DNA of 64,000 nucleotides from Pseudoalteromonas piratica (GCF_000788395.1 NZ_CP009888.1:3058001-3122000); one strand, 5' to 3'; shown: positions 8,265-18,077, numbered from the stretch's first letter. Numbers and translations: made by a program. Notes: a model not told the origin generated them from the letters alone.

Positions 8265-9533
8265 ATGAATACAGTAATCAAAAGTAAAATTCTAATATTA
8301 GCAATTGGAAGTATTTTTCTTGAGCTTTTATCATACAATCAAGTTTATGCTCTTCCTCTTAACACTGAAAATAAAACGAGTGTCCAACGTCAACAGGAAG
8401 TAGACGAACATAAGCATGATAATGAACAAGAACATAGGCATTCAGAAAACAAACATGATGATTTAACGCATCAAAATAACCCAATAAACAATCAGAAAAA
8501 TGATGAAACCGAAGAGGAACATGAAGAAGGTATAACCCTAAGCCCTCAAAAAATGTCATTAGCTACCATCAAAGTAGACAGTATTAACCCAGAATACCAT
8601 TTCAGTACCGTTTATGCGCCCGGAGAGGTTAAAGCAAATGGCTACAGTAGTTATGTTGTTTCACCGAGAACAGAATCTGTCATTATTAGCCGCCATGCTG
8701 CCCTCGGTGAACATGTTGAAATAGGGCAAACATTAGTTACCTTATTTAGCGAGACTGTGGCACAGGCACAAGCTGATTACCTAGTAGCGTCAACAGAGTG
8801 GCGAAGAATAAAAACACTAGGTAATAAAACAGTCAGTGAAAGTCGTTTGTTACAAGCGCAAACCACATATAAAGCCACATATGGTAGGCTCATCGCTTTA
8901 GGCTTAACTGAAAAGTCGATCGCTAATATTTCGAACAAAGATATTAGTACATTTGGTCAATATTCATTAATAGCTCAACGAGAAGGTGTTGTCTTACTGG
9001 ATGACTTTATTCAAGGCCAACGAGTTGCTGCTGGTGATACGATTATGATGATAGCCGATGAAAAGCAATTATGGGTTGAAGCAAGAGTTTCACCAAATAA
9101 AAATTTGCAAGTATCTATAGATTCTGAAGCTTACGTTACTTTTGAAGGTCAAGCGTATAATGCAAAAGTAATTCAAGAAGCACACACAATAGACCCTATA
9201 ACTAGAACACGAATAATTCGACTTGCAGTTAACAATGAAGACGACAATCTTCATTCTGGTATGTTCGTGAAAGTTAACTTCAAGTTTGCAACTCAAGATA
9301 AAGTGATGGCAGTGCCAGAAGACGCTCTAATCCGAAGCGCGGATGGTGATTGGACTGTTTTCGTCGAAGATCATCCGGGTGAGTTCAAAGCAACAGAAAT
9401 AAAATTGGGTAGATCTTTAGGAAATTTGAGAGAAATTATTGGCTTAGATAGTGGAACCCGTATTGTGACCAAAGGAGCCTTCTTTGTTGCATCTGAAATT
9501 GCTAAAAGCGGATTTGATCCGCACAATCACTAA
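8265..9533 (+). CDS. czcB: Periplasmic adaptor of CzcCBA-type pump
   Basis: A 422-residue membrane-fusion protein with a signal anchor, then a strongly His/Glu-rich stretch at about residues 45-90 (HKHDNEQEHRHSENKHDD) that could hold or deliver metal. The barrel-sandwich/lipoyl parts follow (SPRTESVIISRHAALGEHVEIGQ and REGVVLLDDFIQGQRVAAGD), with a helical hairpin between them and a beta-barrel (VEARVSPNKNLQVSIDSEAYVTF). The His-rich arm is typical of CzcB proteins for Zn, Co and Cd. The pump gene begins 11 bases after the stop. It links the inner-membrane pump to the outer-membrane channel. Confidence 0.9.
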   Translation: MNTVIKSKILILAIGSIFLELLSYNQVYALPLNTENKTSVQRQQEVDEHKHDNEQEHRHSENKHDDLTHQNNPINNQKNDETEEEHEEGITLSPQKMSLATIKVDSINPEYHFSTVYAPGEVKANGYSSYVVSPRTESVIISRHAALGEHVEIGQTLVTLFSETVAQAQADYLVASTEWRRIKTLGNKTVSESRLLQAQTTYKATYGRLIALGLTEKSIANISNKDISTFGQYSLIAQREGVVLLDDFIQGQRVAAGDTIMMIADEKQLWVEARVSPNKNLQVSIDSEAYVTFEGQAYNAKVIQEAHTIDPITRTRIIRLAVNNEDDNLHSGMFVKVNFKFATQDKVMAVPEDALIRSADGDWTVFVEDHPGEFKATEIKLGRSLGNLREIIGLDSGTRIVTKGAFFVASEIAKSGFDPHNH

Positions 9534-9544
9534 GGAGAACGGGT

Positions 9545-12500
9545 ATGTTTAATCGTATAATAGATTTTTCCATAAATAATCGACTCCTAATAATAATAGC
9601 TTTAATCGCTACTGTAGTAAGCGCGATTATGATGATTCCGAAACTAAATTTAGATGCATTTCCTGATGTGACTAATGTACAAGTTGCCGTAAATACAGAA
9701 GCTCCCGGACTCGCAGCAGAAGAAGTAGAGCAACTTATTACTTATCCGATAGAAGCCGTTATGTACGCTTTGCCAGACGTTGAGCAAGTACGCTCTATCT
9801 CCAAAACAGGTTTGTCTGGCGTGACTGTCGTGTTTAAAGAAGGTACTGATATCTACTTTGCAAGGCAGTTAGTCTTTGAGCGGCTTCAAGCTGCCAAGGA
9901 GCTTATACCTGAAGGAGTCGGCACGCCTGAAATGGGACCTAACACATCTGGTCTAGGTCAAGTGTTTCAATACCTTTTGATATCTAGCTATGATACTGGA
10001 TATGATGCGATGTCACTTAGAAGCCTAAATGACTGGATTGTCAAATTATTACTCATGCCTGTAGATGGTGTTACAGATGTTTTATCTTTCGGTGGTAGTG
10101 TTAAGCAATATCAAGTTAATGTTGAACCATCTAAACTCTTATCGTATGAGTTAACACAAGAGGATATAGTTAAAGCGCTTGATGCAAATAATGCCAATGT
10201 TGGTGGCTGGTACATGAATAGAGGACAAGAGCAACTCGTCATTCGAGGCACAGGTTGGTTTGAAAATGGCGAAGCTGGCATCACAAATATTAAGCAAGTT
10301 CCAGTTAAGACACTAGACGGAGCTGTTGTCACAATATCAGATGTTGCCAAAGTCGAAATTGGTAGTGAGATTCGGCAAGGCGCTGTCACAATGACTAGAA
10401 GGAACGAAAATGGGCAAGTTGAAAGCTTAGGTGAAGTTGTTTCTGGTATTGTGCTTAAAAGAATGGGGTCAAATACAAAAGCTACTATTGACGGCATAAA
10501 CGCAAGAATTCCATTAATTAATCAAGCCCTGCCTGAAGGAGTTAGATTCGAACCTTTCTATGATCAAGCTGATTTAATAGAACAAGCTGTAAACACCGTC
10601 GTTAATGCTCTGATACTAGCGTTTATTTTCATCTGTATTGTTCTTGCATTATTTTTGATGAACTTAAGAGCAACCTTTCTTGTTCTCATCTCAATCCCAA
10701 TTTCTATTGGAATTGCATTAATGATAATGTCTTGGTGGGGGATCTCTGCAAACCTGATGTCTTTGGGAGGCATTGCGGTAGCAATCGGAATGTTAGTAGA
10801 CGGCTCTGTGGTAATGGTTGAAAATATGTTTAAGCATTTGAATACACCTGACCCCGCTCACGCAGAAAGTGTGAAAAAACGCGTTTCTTTATCGGATAAC
10901 GATCCACATGATGTAGAAAACGATGTTCACGGTATTAAATTACGTCTTAAACAAGCCGGAAAAGAAGTTGCTCGCCCAGTATTCTTTGCTGCTTCGATCA
11001 TTTTAGTTGTGTTCACGCCACTATTTAGCTTTGAAGGTGTTGAAGCCAAGCTATTCCAACCAATGGCAGTAAGCATCATCTTAGCCGTTATATCGGCTAT
11101 CGTAGTTGCTCTTTTCATTGTCCCTGCATTAGCTACCTACATGTTTCACAAAGGTGTGAAAGAAAGAGAAAGTTTTGTATTACAACCTTTAGATAAGATA
11201 TATAGGAAAGGGCTTAAATTCGCACTTAATCGCACGAAGCTGGTTGTTTCAATATCAATAATTCTAGTGGTTTCTGCTTTCGCTACAATCCCCTACATAG
11301 GAACTGAATTTGTTCCAGAGCTGGAGGAAGGAACAATAAATTTAAGAGTTACACTTGCTCCGTCATCAAGCTTAGACACCGCTTTGACGGTAGCTCCTAT
11401 TTTAGAAGAAAAACTGTTGGCATTCCCAGAAGTCACATATGCTTTGAGTCGTATTGGTAGAGCTGAAATAGGAGGTGATCCTGAACCAGTGAACAATATT
11501 GAAATTTATATTGGTCTGAAACCAACATCTGATTGGACAAGTGCAACAAACCGCTATGAACTGCAAGAAAAAATGGAGAGGTCATTAGAAGAATATCCGG
11601 GCCTGTTACTTAATTTTTCTCAGCCCATTTCAACTCGTGTAGATGAACTATTATCAGGTGTAAAAGCTCAGCTAGCGATTAAATTATTCGGCCCAGACCT
11701 TAATATATTGTCAACAAAAGGCCAAGAGATTGAAACTGTAATAAGTGGTATCGAAGGAGCTAGAGATGTTGCATTGGAGCAAATTGCAGGCGAAGCTCAA
11801 CTTGTTGTAAAGCCCAATAGACAAGAACTTTCACGGTTTGGTCTGTCAGTTAGCGATATAATGGAAGTTGTACAAGATGGCATAGGCGGTGTTGAAGCTG
11901 GACAGATCATCAATGGCAATGAGCGTTACGATATATATGTGCGCATCAAGGAAGAATATCGCCAAAATAAGGATGCTATTGCTGATATACGCGTCCAGTC
12001 TCCTACTGGTGCTTGGGTTAGATTAGGTGATGTTTCTTCAGTTTCGTATGAATCAGGACCTCCACAAGTAAGAAGAGATGACGTTCAAAGGCGCGTTGTT
12101 ATTCAAGCAAATGTGCAAGATAGAGATATGGGGAGTGTTGTTTCAGATATCAGAAAAGCAATTACTGATAAGGTAGATTTACCTGCTGGCTATTCTGTTT
12201 CTATCGGGGGGCAATTCGAAAGCCAGCAACGTGCTCAAAATAGATTGGCTATCGTTGTCCCACTTTCACTTGCTCTAATAGCATTATTACTTTATTTCGC
12301 TTTTGGCTCTGTTGGCCAAGCAATGCTCATATTAGTAAACGTTCCTCTTGCTGTGATAGGAGGGGTATTCTCTTTATATTTATCTGGGCAATACCTATCT
12401 GTACCAAGTTCCGTTGGGTTTATTACACTATTTGGCGTTGCTGTACTAAACGGTGTAGTGATGGTCGAGAGTATTAATCAGCGAATTAGAGATGGCATAG

Positions 12501-12745
12501 AAGTTAATAAGGCTGTATTTGACGGAGCTATATCGCGTTTAAGACCTGTTCTTATGACAGCAATAACATCTGCTTTAGGTTTAATACCGATGTTAATGTC
12601 CAATGGCGTTGGAGCGGAAATACAGAGGCCGTTAGCAAGTGTTATCGTGGGAGGATTAGTAACTGCAACACTACTTACATTATTTGTTTTACCTGTTTTA
12701 TTTAACTGGTTTTCAAAAGCAAAAATAAAAGAGCTATCGCGATAA
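9545..12745 (+). CDS. czcA: Heavy-metal RND efflux pump, CzcA-type
   Basis: A 1066-residue inner-membrane RND proton/metal antiporter. TM1 is followed by the first periplasmic loop (LNLDAFPDVTNVQVAVNTEA). TM4 contains AIGMLVDGSVVMVENM with the proton-relay Asp419. The second loop opens with VPELEEGTINLRV. The TM4 motif differs from the copper/silver pump in this window (AIGAMTDGAIVMIENM). Together with the CadR-type regulator and CDF gene, this points to divalent ions (Zn, Co, Cd) rather than Cu or Ag; the substrate is inferred. It is the last gene of the operon and is followed by a strong hairpin. Confidence 0.93.
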   Translation: MFNRIIDFSINNRLLIIIALIATVVSAIMMIPKLNLDAFPDVTNVQVAVNTEAPGLAAEEVEQLITYPIEAVMYALPDVEQVRSISKTGLSGVTVVFKEGTDIYFARQLVFERLQAAKELIPEGVGTPEMGPNTSGLGQVFQYLLISSYDTGYDAMSLRSLNDWIVKLLLMPVDGVTDVLSFGGSVKQYQVNVEPSKLLSYELTQEDIVKALDANNANVGGWYMNRGQEQLVIRGTGWFENGEAGITNIKQVPVKTLDGAVVTISDVAKVEIGSEIRQGAVTMTRRNENGQVESLGEVVSGIVLKRMGSNTKATIDGINARIPLINQALPEGVRFEPFYDQADLIEQAVNTVVNALILAFIFICIVLALFLMNLRATFLVLISIPISIGIALMIMSWWGISANLMSLGGIAVAIGMLVDGSVVMVENMFKHLNTPDPAHAESVKKRVSLSDNDPHDVENDVHGIKLRLKQAGKEVARPVFFAASIILVVFTPLFSFEGVEAKLFQPMAVSIILAVISAIVVALFIVPALATYMFHKGVKERESFVLQPLDKIYRKGLKFALNRTKLVVSISIILVVSAFATIPYIGTEFVPELEEGTINLRVTLAPSSSLDTALTVAPILEEKLLAFPEVTYALSRIGRAEIGGDPEPVNNIEIYIGLKPTSDWTSATNRYELQEKMERSLEEYPGLLLNFSQPISTRVDELLSGVKAQLAIKLFGPDLNILSTKGQEIETVISGIEGARDVALEQIAGEAQLVVKPNRQELSRFGLSVSDIMEVVQDGIGGVEAGQIINGNERYDIYVRIKEEYRQNKDAIADIRVQSPTGAWVRLGDVSSVSYESGPPQVRRDDVQRRVVIQANVQDRDMGSVVSDIRKAITDKVDLPAGYSVSIGGQFESQQRAQNRLAIVVPLSLALIALLLYFAFGSVGQAMLILVNVPLAVIGGVFSLYLSGQYLSVPSSVGFITLFGVAVLNGVVMVESINQRIRDGIEVNKAVFDGAISRLRPVLMTAITSALGLIPMLMSNGVGAEIQRPLASVIVGGLVTATLLTLFVLPVLFNWFSKAKIKELSR

Positions 12746-12762
12746 TTTTATAACTACTAGCT

Positions 12763-12800
12763 TTTAAGTCACCATGCTAATATTAGCGTGGTGACTTAAA
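12763..12800. terminator. Strong bidirectional hairpin between convergent metal operons
   Basis: TTTAAGTCACCA (12763-12774) pairs with TGGTGACTTAAA (12789-12800). The 14-base loop contains a further perfect stem, GCTAAT/ATTAGC. The structure is a near-perfect 38-base palindrome with a single mismatch pair. It lies between the czcA stop and the end of the long minus-strand copper operon, so it probably serves both, though it lacks a long T-tract. Confidence 0.6.
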
Positions 12801-12908
12801 GTACGTAATAGCATTTAGCTATTCTAAAGCTATAACTAGCTTATCAATACTGAATTATTGTTAATTTAGATAGTTTCATCTAAAAAATTTCAATAAATTC
12901 TGCCTTCT

Positions 12909-13169
12909 TTAATTACTTGATTGCATGTTATAGATCTTAGCAATCAGCCAGCCAATTAAACCTGCTAGTAAAGCCCAGAGTATGCCTCCCCATATTGCTG
13001 AGGTTATTGACATATGCCAGCCCATAATTTGCCAATCTGTATGTAACATCTTGGAGGTCATGTTTGACATCATCTCCGGCATCACCATAACCACAACTGA
13101 ACACACACTCCAAACAATGGCAAAGGCTGCGGCACAAGCCAACGAAAAAGCTTTTTCGTTAAGTTTCAT
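12909..13169 (-). CDS. DUF5676 small membrane protein
   Basis: An 86-residue protein with two membrane segments (about residues 8-32 and 56-80). It opens with MKLNEKAFSLACAAAFAIVW and carries a Met/His-containing loop (MPEMMSNMTSKMLHTDWQIMGWH). This matches the DUF5676 family, small inner-membrane proteins that often sit in copper or mercury resistance clusters; their function is unknown. The Met and His residues between the helices could touch metal. It is the last gene of the copper operon and starts two bases after the stop of the dehydrogenase-like gene. Confidence 0.8.
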   Translation of the reverse strand: MKLNEKAFSLACAAAFAIVWSVCSVVVMVMPEMMSNMTSKMLHTDWQIMGWHMSITSAIWGGILWALLAGLIGWLIAKIYNMQSSN

Positions 13170-13171
13170 AA

Positions 13172-14251
13172 TTAATTTCCCCTCACTGGTTTAATGACTA
13201 GCTCCACATCAAGTTGGTAAACAAATTCTTTCGGTTGTACGATATTTTCAATATGATGAACGCCTTTTTTAACATTACTTTTCAACATAATTCGGGCTAA
13301 TTGGCTTGCTACACTGGCCGTCACTTTACCTTCATTAACTCCTGTTAAACTAAATGAGTTTGCAGAATTTTTACCATTAGAATCCTTACCTATGACTTTA
13401 ATAAAAAAAGCTTCACTACCTAAATTGAATAACTTGAATAACTTAATGGTAATCCGCTGAAACCAATGAATTTTTAGCAGCTTACTTATTCCTGTCCATT
13501 TTAGAAAAACAATTAACGTGGTTAATAATTTAGAATCAAAGCAAAGATACGTGCTGGCTGAATTAATGTTTAAGGTTTGCGGTATGACATGTTGGTCAGA
13601 AAAATTTGAACGATAAAAGGTCCTAGTGTTTACTTCATCAGCAATAGTGGTGGACATTCCTTCAGTAAAAGAGGAATACGTTACATTTTTCCCTGATACA
13701 TTAAAGTGAAACGTATCGTTTATGTCTTTAAGCATCCAACGGTATGCAGCGTCACCATGCTTTCCGCCCGTACCTAAAAGAATATAAATATCAATGAATT
13801 TAACTAACTCATTATTTTGCTTGCAAAGCTTAGCCAGCAAATTTGTTAGACCCGGAGCAACACCTACGCTTAATATGACAGTAGATTTATTTTTAACGGC
13901 TAATGAATGACATTTTTCAAGCTGATAAATAAATTCATAGCTTGCTGTAATATCGATGTAATTTATGCCTTGATTGATACAAAACTCAACAAATGTAGTG
14001 TTCCGCTGATCTATGCACATGATCACCAGCTTAACATCTGAGAATGCTTCTTCCTGAAAAACGTTGCAATTTACATCTAAAACTTTAGCTGAAACTTTAT
14101 CACCAAACTTTTTTGCTGTTACTTGGGCTTTCAATAAATCTCGACCCGCTATGATAAGATCGCCAGAATAATCCTTAGCCAAGTCTGCTACAATAAAGTG
14201 CCCTACATTTCCATAACCACCTACAATAAGAATCTTGGTTCTGCTCTTCAT
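13172..14251 (-). CDS. Saccharopine-dehydrogenase-like NAD(P)-binding protein
   Basis: A 359-residue protein with an N-terminal Rossmann fold (ILIVGGYGNVGHFIVADL) followed by a second beta-alpha unit (DLIIAGRDLLKAQVTAKKF). The C-terminal part has GVAPGLTNLLAKL, as in saccharopine-dehydrogenase-like reductases. I use the ATG at 14251, which has an AAGGAAAG ribosome-binding site; the upstream ATG at 14266 has none. The substrate cannot be told from the sequence. The gene follows the beta-CASP nuclease by 41 bases and precedes the DUF5676 gene by two. It is an odd member of a copper operon and probably belongs functionally with the nucleotide genes before it. Confidence 0.75.
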   Translation of the reverse strand: MKSRTKILIVGGYGNVGHFIVADLAKDYSGDLIIAGRDLLKAQVTAKKFGDKVSAKVLDVNCNVFQEEAFSDVKLVIMCIDQRNTTFVEFCINQGINYIDITASYEFIYQLEKCHSLAVKNKSTVILSVGVAPGLTNLLAKLCKQNNELVKFIDIYILLGTGGKHGDAAYRWMLKDINDTFHFNVSGKNVTYSSFTEGMSTTIADEVNTRTFYRSNFSDQHVIPQTLNINSASTYLCFDSKLLTTLIVFLKWTGISKLLKIHWFQRITIKLFKLFNLGSEAFFIKVIGKDSNGKNSANSFSLTGVNEGKVTASVASQLARIMLKSNVKKGVHHIENIVQPKEFVYQLDVELVIKPVRGN

Positions 14252-14292
14252 TGTACTTTCCTTCATTACTTAGCGGCTTGCTTAAAATAGGG

Positions 14293-15651
14293 TTATTCAA
14301 CCTTGATGATGCTTTTATAACTTGCAACACTAACATCAAAACCCGTATGTTGACTCAAATAATCTCGAAATGTTTCGCTTGCTTCAGGGTCGCCATGCAC
14401 AAGTTGTATGGGAGTATTTTTGTTTAAGGGTGACGACAATAGCCATTGAGTTAATTCTTTAAAATCACCATGCCCAGACAGGCCATGTACCACTTCTACA
14501 TTAGCTTTCATCGGGAACCATTTGCCATGAATCTTAATTGTGTCAACGCCGGACAACATTTTCCCGCCCCTAGTTCCTCCAGACTGATAGCCAGTAAATA
14601 AAACAGTCGTGCGATAATCCCCGACAAGTCTCTTAAGATGGTGAAGAATGCGCCCTCCCGTCACCATGCCACTTCCTGCAATGATAATGTGCGGCATGGC
14701 GACTTCCGATAAAGACTTAGACTCATCTACAGTTCGCACAAAAGACGCAACGTTACACATCTTGTGGCAATCTTCTTTTGAAAGCTCAATTAATTCGTTG
14801 TATTGACAGTAAAAATCAAAAACATTAATCGCCATAGGGCTATCAAGAAATATAGGAAGTTTCGGTATTCTTTTTTGCTCAATCAGGGTCGCAAGAATAT
14901 GTTGAATTAATTCGGTTCTGCCAACGGCAAAGCTGGGAATAAGGGTGACACCTCCTTTTTTCACTGTTGTATTGATAATATCTGCAACTTGATCATAAGG
15001 GTCGTCAGTAGAGTGCTCTCGATTACCGTATGTAGATTCAAGCAATAACAAATCCAATTTGGGTAATACCTTAGGAGGCGGCATTAACAGATCATTAGTA
15101 CGGCCAACATCGCCTGAAAACCCAATAGTTTTTCCATTTGCTTTTAAAATAATGCTGGCAGCCCCCAGAATATGGCCTATTGGTTGCAGATAAAAGGTGA
15201 TATCGCCAACTATAACTTCTTCTTCAAAGTCAACAGTTTCAAAAATAGATAAGCTATCTTGAGCCGTTTGCTTGTCATACAAAGGTTCGGGCGTTTCATG
15301 TTTACTAAGTTTATGCTTACTATAGAACTTGGCATCGTCTTCTTGAATATGTCCACTGTCCGGCAACAAGATAGAACAAAGTCCTAATGTTGCACTGTGG
15401 GTGTACACTGGTCCACGATAGCCTTGTTTGTAAATAGCTGGAATAAACCCTGAATGATCCAAATGGGCATGCGTTAAAACAATGGCATCTAATTCATTAA
15501 TATTTAAGGGTAATGGCTCACGGTTCCTCTTTCTTAACCATTTGTAGCCTTGGTATAAACCACAATCAATTAGCAATTTTGTCGTAGCTGTTTCGACTAA
15601 ATACTTAGATCCTGTAACTGTTTCAGTACCACCTAAAAATGTAATTTTCAT
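14293..15651 (-). CDS. Beta-CASP metallo-beta-lactamase-fold RNase
   Basis: A 452-residue hydrolase of the CPSF73/RNase J-like group. Metal-binding motifs are THAHLDHSG, GHILGAAS and SGDVGRTND. The beta-CASP insert has SFAVGRTELIQH and AGSGMVTGGRILHHL, and the C-terminal zinc-site motif is GLSGHGDF. Proteins with this set usually cut or trim RNA. The ATG overlaps the stop of the PRPP synthetase gene by four bases (ATGA), so the two are translationally coupled. In this setting it could supply nucleoside monophosphates from RNA to the AMP-phosphorylase-like enzyme two genes upstream; that link is an inference. Confidence 0.87.
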   Translation of the reverse strand: MKITFLGGTETVTGSKYLVETATTKLLIDCGLYQGYKWLRKRNREPLPLNINELDAIVLTHAHLDHSGFIPAIYKQGYRGPVYTHSATLGLCSILLPDSGHIQEDDAKFYSKHKLSKHETPEPLYDKQTAQDSLSIFETVDFEEEVIVGDITFYLQPIGHILGAASIILKANGKTIGFSGDVGRTNDLLMPPPKVLPKLDLLLLESTYGNREHSTDDPYDQVADIINTTVKKGGVTLIPSFAVGRTELIQHILATLIEQKRIPKLPIFLDSPMAINVFDFYCQYNELIELSKEDCHKMCNVASFVRTVDESKSLSEVAMPHIIIAGSGMVTGGRILHHLKRLVGDYRTTVLFTGYQSGGTRGGKMLSGVDTIKIHGKWFPMKANVEVVHGLSGHGDFKELTQWLLSSPLNKNTPIQLVHGDPEASETFRDYLSQHTGFDVSVASYKSIIKVE

Positions 15652-16565
15652 ATTGATACTCCCTTAACTTTTGACAAACATTCAATAACAGGCTCTACAA
15701 GCACAGAAGAAATATCTACACCATTTGAAGGGTGAGTAATGGTATTTGTCGTAATAAGTGATGACAAACCCGATTCCAGCAAACTTTGGTCAACGCCATC
15801 AGCAAAAATACCGTGGACGGCAGCACACTTAATATCTTTAATTCCCTTTTTCTTCAGCGCTGAAATACAGCTTAATATCGTTTGTCCACTAGAAATAACA
15901 TCGTCTATTATTACAGCAGCTAAGCCAGCTTGAGCACTGAGATCTGGCAACGATACTTCTACATCACGGTCACCTTTCCTATTTTTTTCGCCAATAACGA
16001 AAGAATGACCACTTACTTTGGCAATACTAATGATCCATTGTTCACTCTCTGAATCAGGACCAACTAAAAACAAATTTGACTGTCCTTTAAGCCATTGGGC
16101 TAGGACAGGTGCTCCTTGCACTACAACGCTAGGCACCGAATATATTTCATCCAAGGAATGATAACGGTGCAAATGTGGATCTACTGTCACTAAGTAATCT
16201 ATGTGCTTAGAAATAGATTTTGCGAATAGCTTGGATGTGATGGCTTCTCCATCTATGAATCGTCTGTCTTGCCGCATGTAACTGAGATAAGGTGCGACCA
16301 AACCGACAGATTTAGCGCCCAACTCTTTCAATGTATCAAGCAAGAAAATGAGAGGCAGGTACTTTTTGTTAGGGTGGGATAAGTCTGCCACAACAATGCA
16401 ATGACTATTTTCTACATTACTCTCAATGCGCAGATAAGACTCACCATCTGGGAAATCACGTGAACTATATTGACCTAGATGACCACCTAACTTCTCACTT
16501 AAGCTAGCAGCTAACAAGTCTGAATTTAAAGAAAAAACAATAACTTTTTTGGTTAAAGAATTCAT
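15648..16565 (-). CDS. Ribose-phosphate pyrophosphokinase-like protein (PRPP synthetase)
   Basis: A 305-residue protein with the PRPP-synthetase double phosphoribosyltransferase fold. The ATP-binding segment is YMRQDRRF, the metal-binding site is TVDPHLHRYHSL, and the ribose-5-phosphate/PRPP loop is VIIDDVISSGQT. It normally makes PRPP from ribose 5-phosphate and ATP. It is slightly shorter than the housekeeping bacterial enzyme, and the YMRQDRRF and DPH forms look more like archaeal-type enzymes. It is therefore probably an accessory copy and not the essential prs. It starts three bases after the AMP-phosphorylase-like gene and overlaps the nuclease gene by four bases. Confidence 0.85.
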   Translation of the reverse strand: MNSLTKKVIVFSLNSDLLAASLSEKLGGHLGQYSSRDFPDGESYLRIESNVENSHCIVVADLSHPNKKYLPLIFLLDTLKELGAKSVGLVAPYLSYMRQDRRFIDGEAITSKLFAKSISKHIDYLVTVDPHLHRYHSLDEIYSVPSVVVQGAPVLAQWLKGQSNLFLVGPDSESEQWIISIAKVSGHSFVIGEKNRKGDRDVEVSLPDLSAQAGLAAVIIDDVISSGQTILSCISALKKKGIKDIKCAAVHGIFADGVDQSLLESGLSSLITTNTITHPSNGVDISSVLVEPVIECLSKVKGVSI

Positions 16566-16568
16566 AAA

Positions 16569-18077
16569 CTATCCTTGAATTTTGAACATATCTAGATTGT
16601 TTAAGTAGTAATCTAGTGCGTAACTCATTTCACCTTGGCTATCACTAAATAACGTAAATAAAGGTTCTCCATCAGCTACTTGACTACCGACATTAGTATG
16701 TAGCCTCAAGCCTGAATTTAAAGAGAAAGGTGCTCCAGCGAGCTTGGCAAGACGAGCAAGTTTTCGGTTATCAATTACTTCTAGTTTCCCACTAGTACTG
16801 GATAGCTCTTGATGACTATATTTTGAATTTATTAACGCTTTTATTTCACCTTGTTCTGCTCTAATTTTGTTAAATTGGCTTAGAGCCTCTCCGCTTTCTA
16901 AAATTGACCTTGCACGAAGCAGCCCTGATTCCAGCCCTTCTCCATTATCCATATCAAACAAGTTTGCAGCCAAAATAAGTGAGCGTTCCTTTAGATCAAT
17001 TGGGGCACCACCTCTACATTTTAGAACGGCCAAGATATCCTTTGCCTCTTGACTAGGGCCAATGCCATACCCTACGGGTTTCGAACCATCAGTAATCAAA
17101 CATCTAACGTTGATACCACACGCTTCACCTACTTGAGTAAATAGCATTGCTAGTCGCTCTGCATCCTCCTTCATTCGAACTTTGGCGGTTTCTCCTACTG
17201 GAATATCAATGATGACATGTGTTGAACCCGCAGCAATCTTTTTAGATAAGACAGATGCAATAAGCTGACCTTCACCATCTAGATCTAATGCTCGTTCTAT
17301 ACGAATAAGCATGTCATCTGCTGGACTAAGGTTTACAGCTCCACCCCAAGCCAAACAAGCTCCCGTATTGTTAACAACTCTTTTAATTTCCTCCATACTT
17401 AAACTAACACTTGTTAAGCTCTGCATAGTATCTGCCGTGCCTGCTGGGGAAGTGATAGCTCTTGATGATGTCTTTGGAATGATCAAACCAGCAGCACTCA
17501 CAATAGAAACAACCAATGGCGTTGTTCTATTACCCGGTAAACCCCCAATACAGTGTTTATCAAACACTTTACGATGGTTTTCCCACTCTAGCACTTTGCC
17601 ACAGCTAACCATCGCTTTAGTTAAAGATATGATTTCATCAATACTTAGCCTTTTTCCAGCACAAACGCTTAAAAAGCTAGCAATTTCTATATCGCTAAAT
17701 TTATGCGCACTAATATCAGCAATAATTTGAGATATTTCTTCGTCGCTCAATTCAAAACCAAAGATCTTTTTTCTTACAAACCCCAAAGAATTGACCACGG
17801 GTGCATGAGCTATTCGCAAAGGTTGCCCTTCAATTGCATCTAATCCAACCATAACAATATCAGATAGACCTATTTGATCTGAAGACAATGTCTCGTTACG
17901 AACAACGTTTAATGTTGCGATTAATTTGTTATTATTCGCTTCTACAAGTACACGAGCATTTGAACTAAATCCTTCAGCACGGCAAATATGACAATCTTGC
18001 CGCATGTAAACGACTGGCTCTTGGTGAGTATCAATCCCCATAGCATATGCTTTAAGGATATGTTTATTTAATTTCAT
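16569..18077 (-). CDS. AMP-phosphorylase-type thymidine phosphorylase family enzyme
   Basis: A 502-residue protein of the nucleoside phosphorylase II family. It has the extra N-terminal domain and the motifs KHCIGGLPGNRTTPLVV and PKTSSRAITSPAGTADTM that mark AMP phosphorylases rather than ordinary DeoA (about 440 residues). AMP phosphorylase turns NMP plus phosphate into base and ribose 1,5-bisphosphate, a pathway best known in archaea. Here the gene leads a tight run with a PRPP synthetase, a beta-CASP nuclease and a dehydrogenase-like protein. A 112-base gap with two hairpins separates it from the upstream copper genes. No RuBisCO or ribose-1,5-bisphosphate isomerase is nearby, so the fate of the product is open. 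Confidence 0.85.
   Translation of the reverse strand: MKLNKHILKAYAMGIDTHQEPVVYMRQDCHICRAEGFSSNARVLVEANNNKLIATLNVVRNETLSSDQIGLSDIVMVGLDAIEGQPLRIAHAPVVNSLGFVRKKIFGFELSDEEISQIIADISAHKFSDIEIASFLSVCAGKRLSIDEIISLTKAMVSCGKVLEWENHRKVFDKHCIGGLPGNRTTPLVVSIVSAAGLIIPKTSSRAITSPAGTADTMQSLTSVSLSMEEIKRVVNNTGACLAWGGAVNLSPADDMLIRIERALDLDGEGQLIASVLSKKIAAGSTHVIIDIPVGETAKVRMKEDAERLAMLFTQVGEACGINVRCLITDGSKPVGYGIGPSQEAKDILAVLKCRGGAPIDLKERSLILAANLFDMDNGEGLESGLLRARSILESGEALSQFNKIRAEQGEIKALINSKYSHQELSSTSGKLEVIDNRKLARLAKLAGAPFSLNSGLRLHTNVGSQVADGEPLFTLFSDSQGEMSYALDYYLNNLDMFKIQG

Noticed and set aside
8265..8560. Repetitive His/Glu-rich sequence in czcB as a DNA repeat
   Set aside because: The bias is at protein level (metal-binding arm) and no exact DNA repeat is present.
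10111..10497. 128-codon frame antisense to czcA
   Set aside because: Shadow of the pump gene; no start signal or domain.
4302..12800. A complete Tn3-type transposon
   Set aside because: Recombinase and res-like repeats are present, but no Tn3 transposase or 38-base terminal repeats were seen.
12937..13194. Overlapping frames on both strands around the DUF5676 gene
   Set aside because: DUF5676 is recognised in one frame only; the others are shadows.
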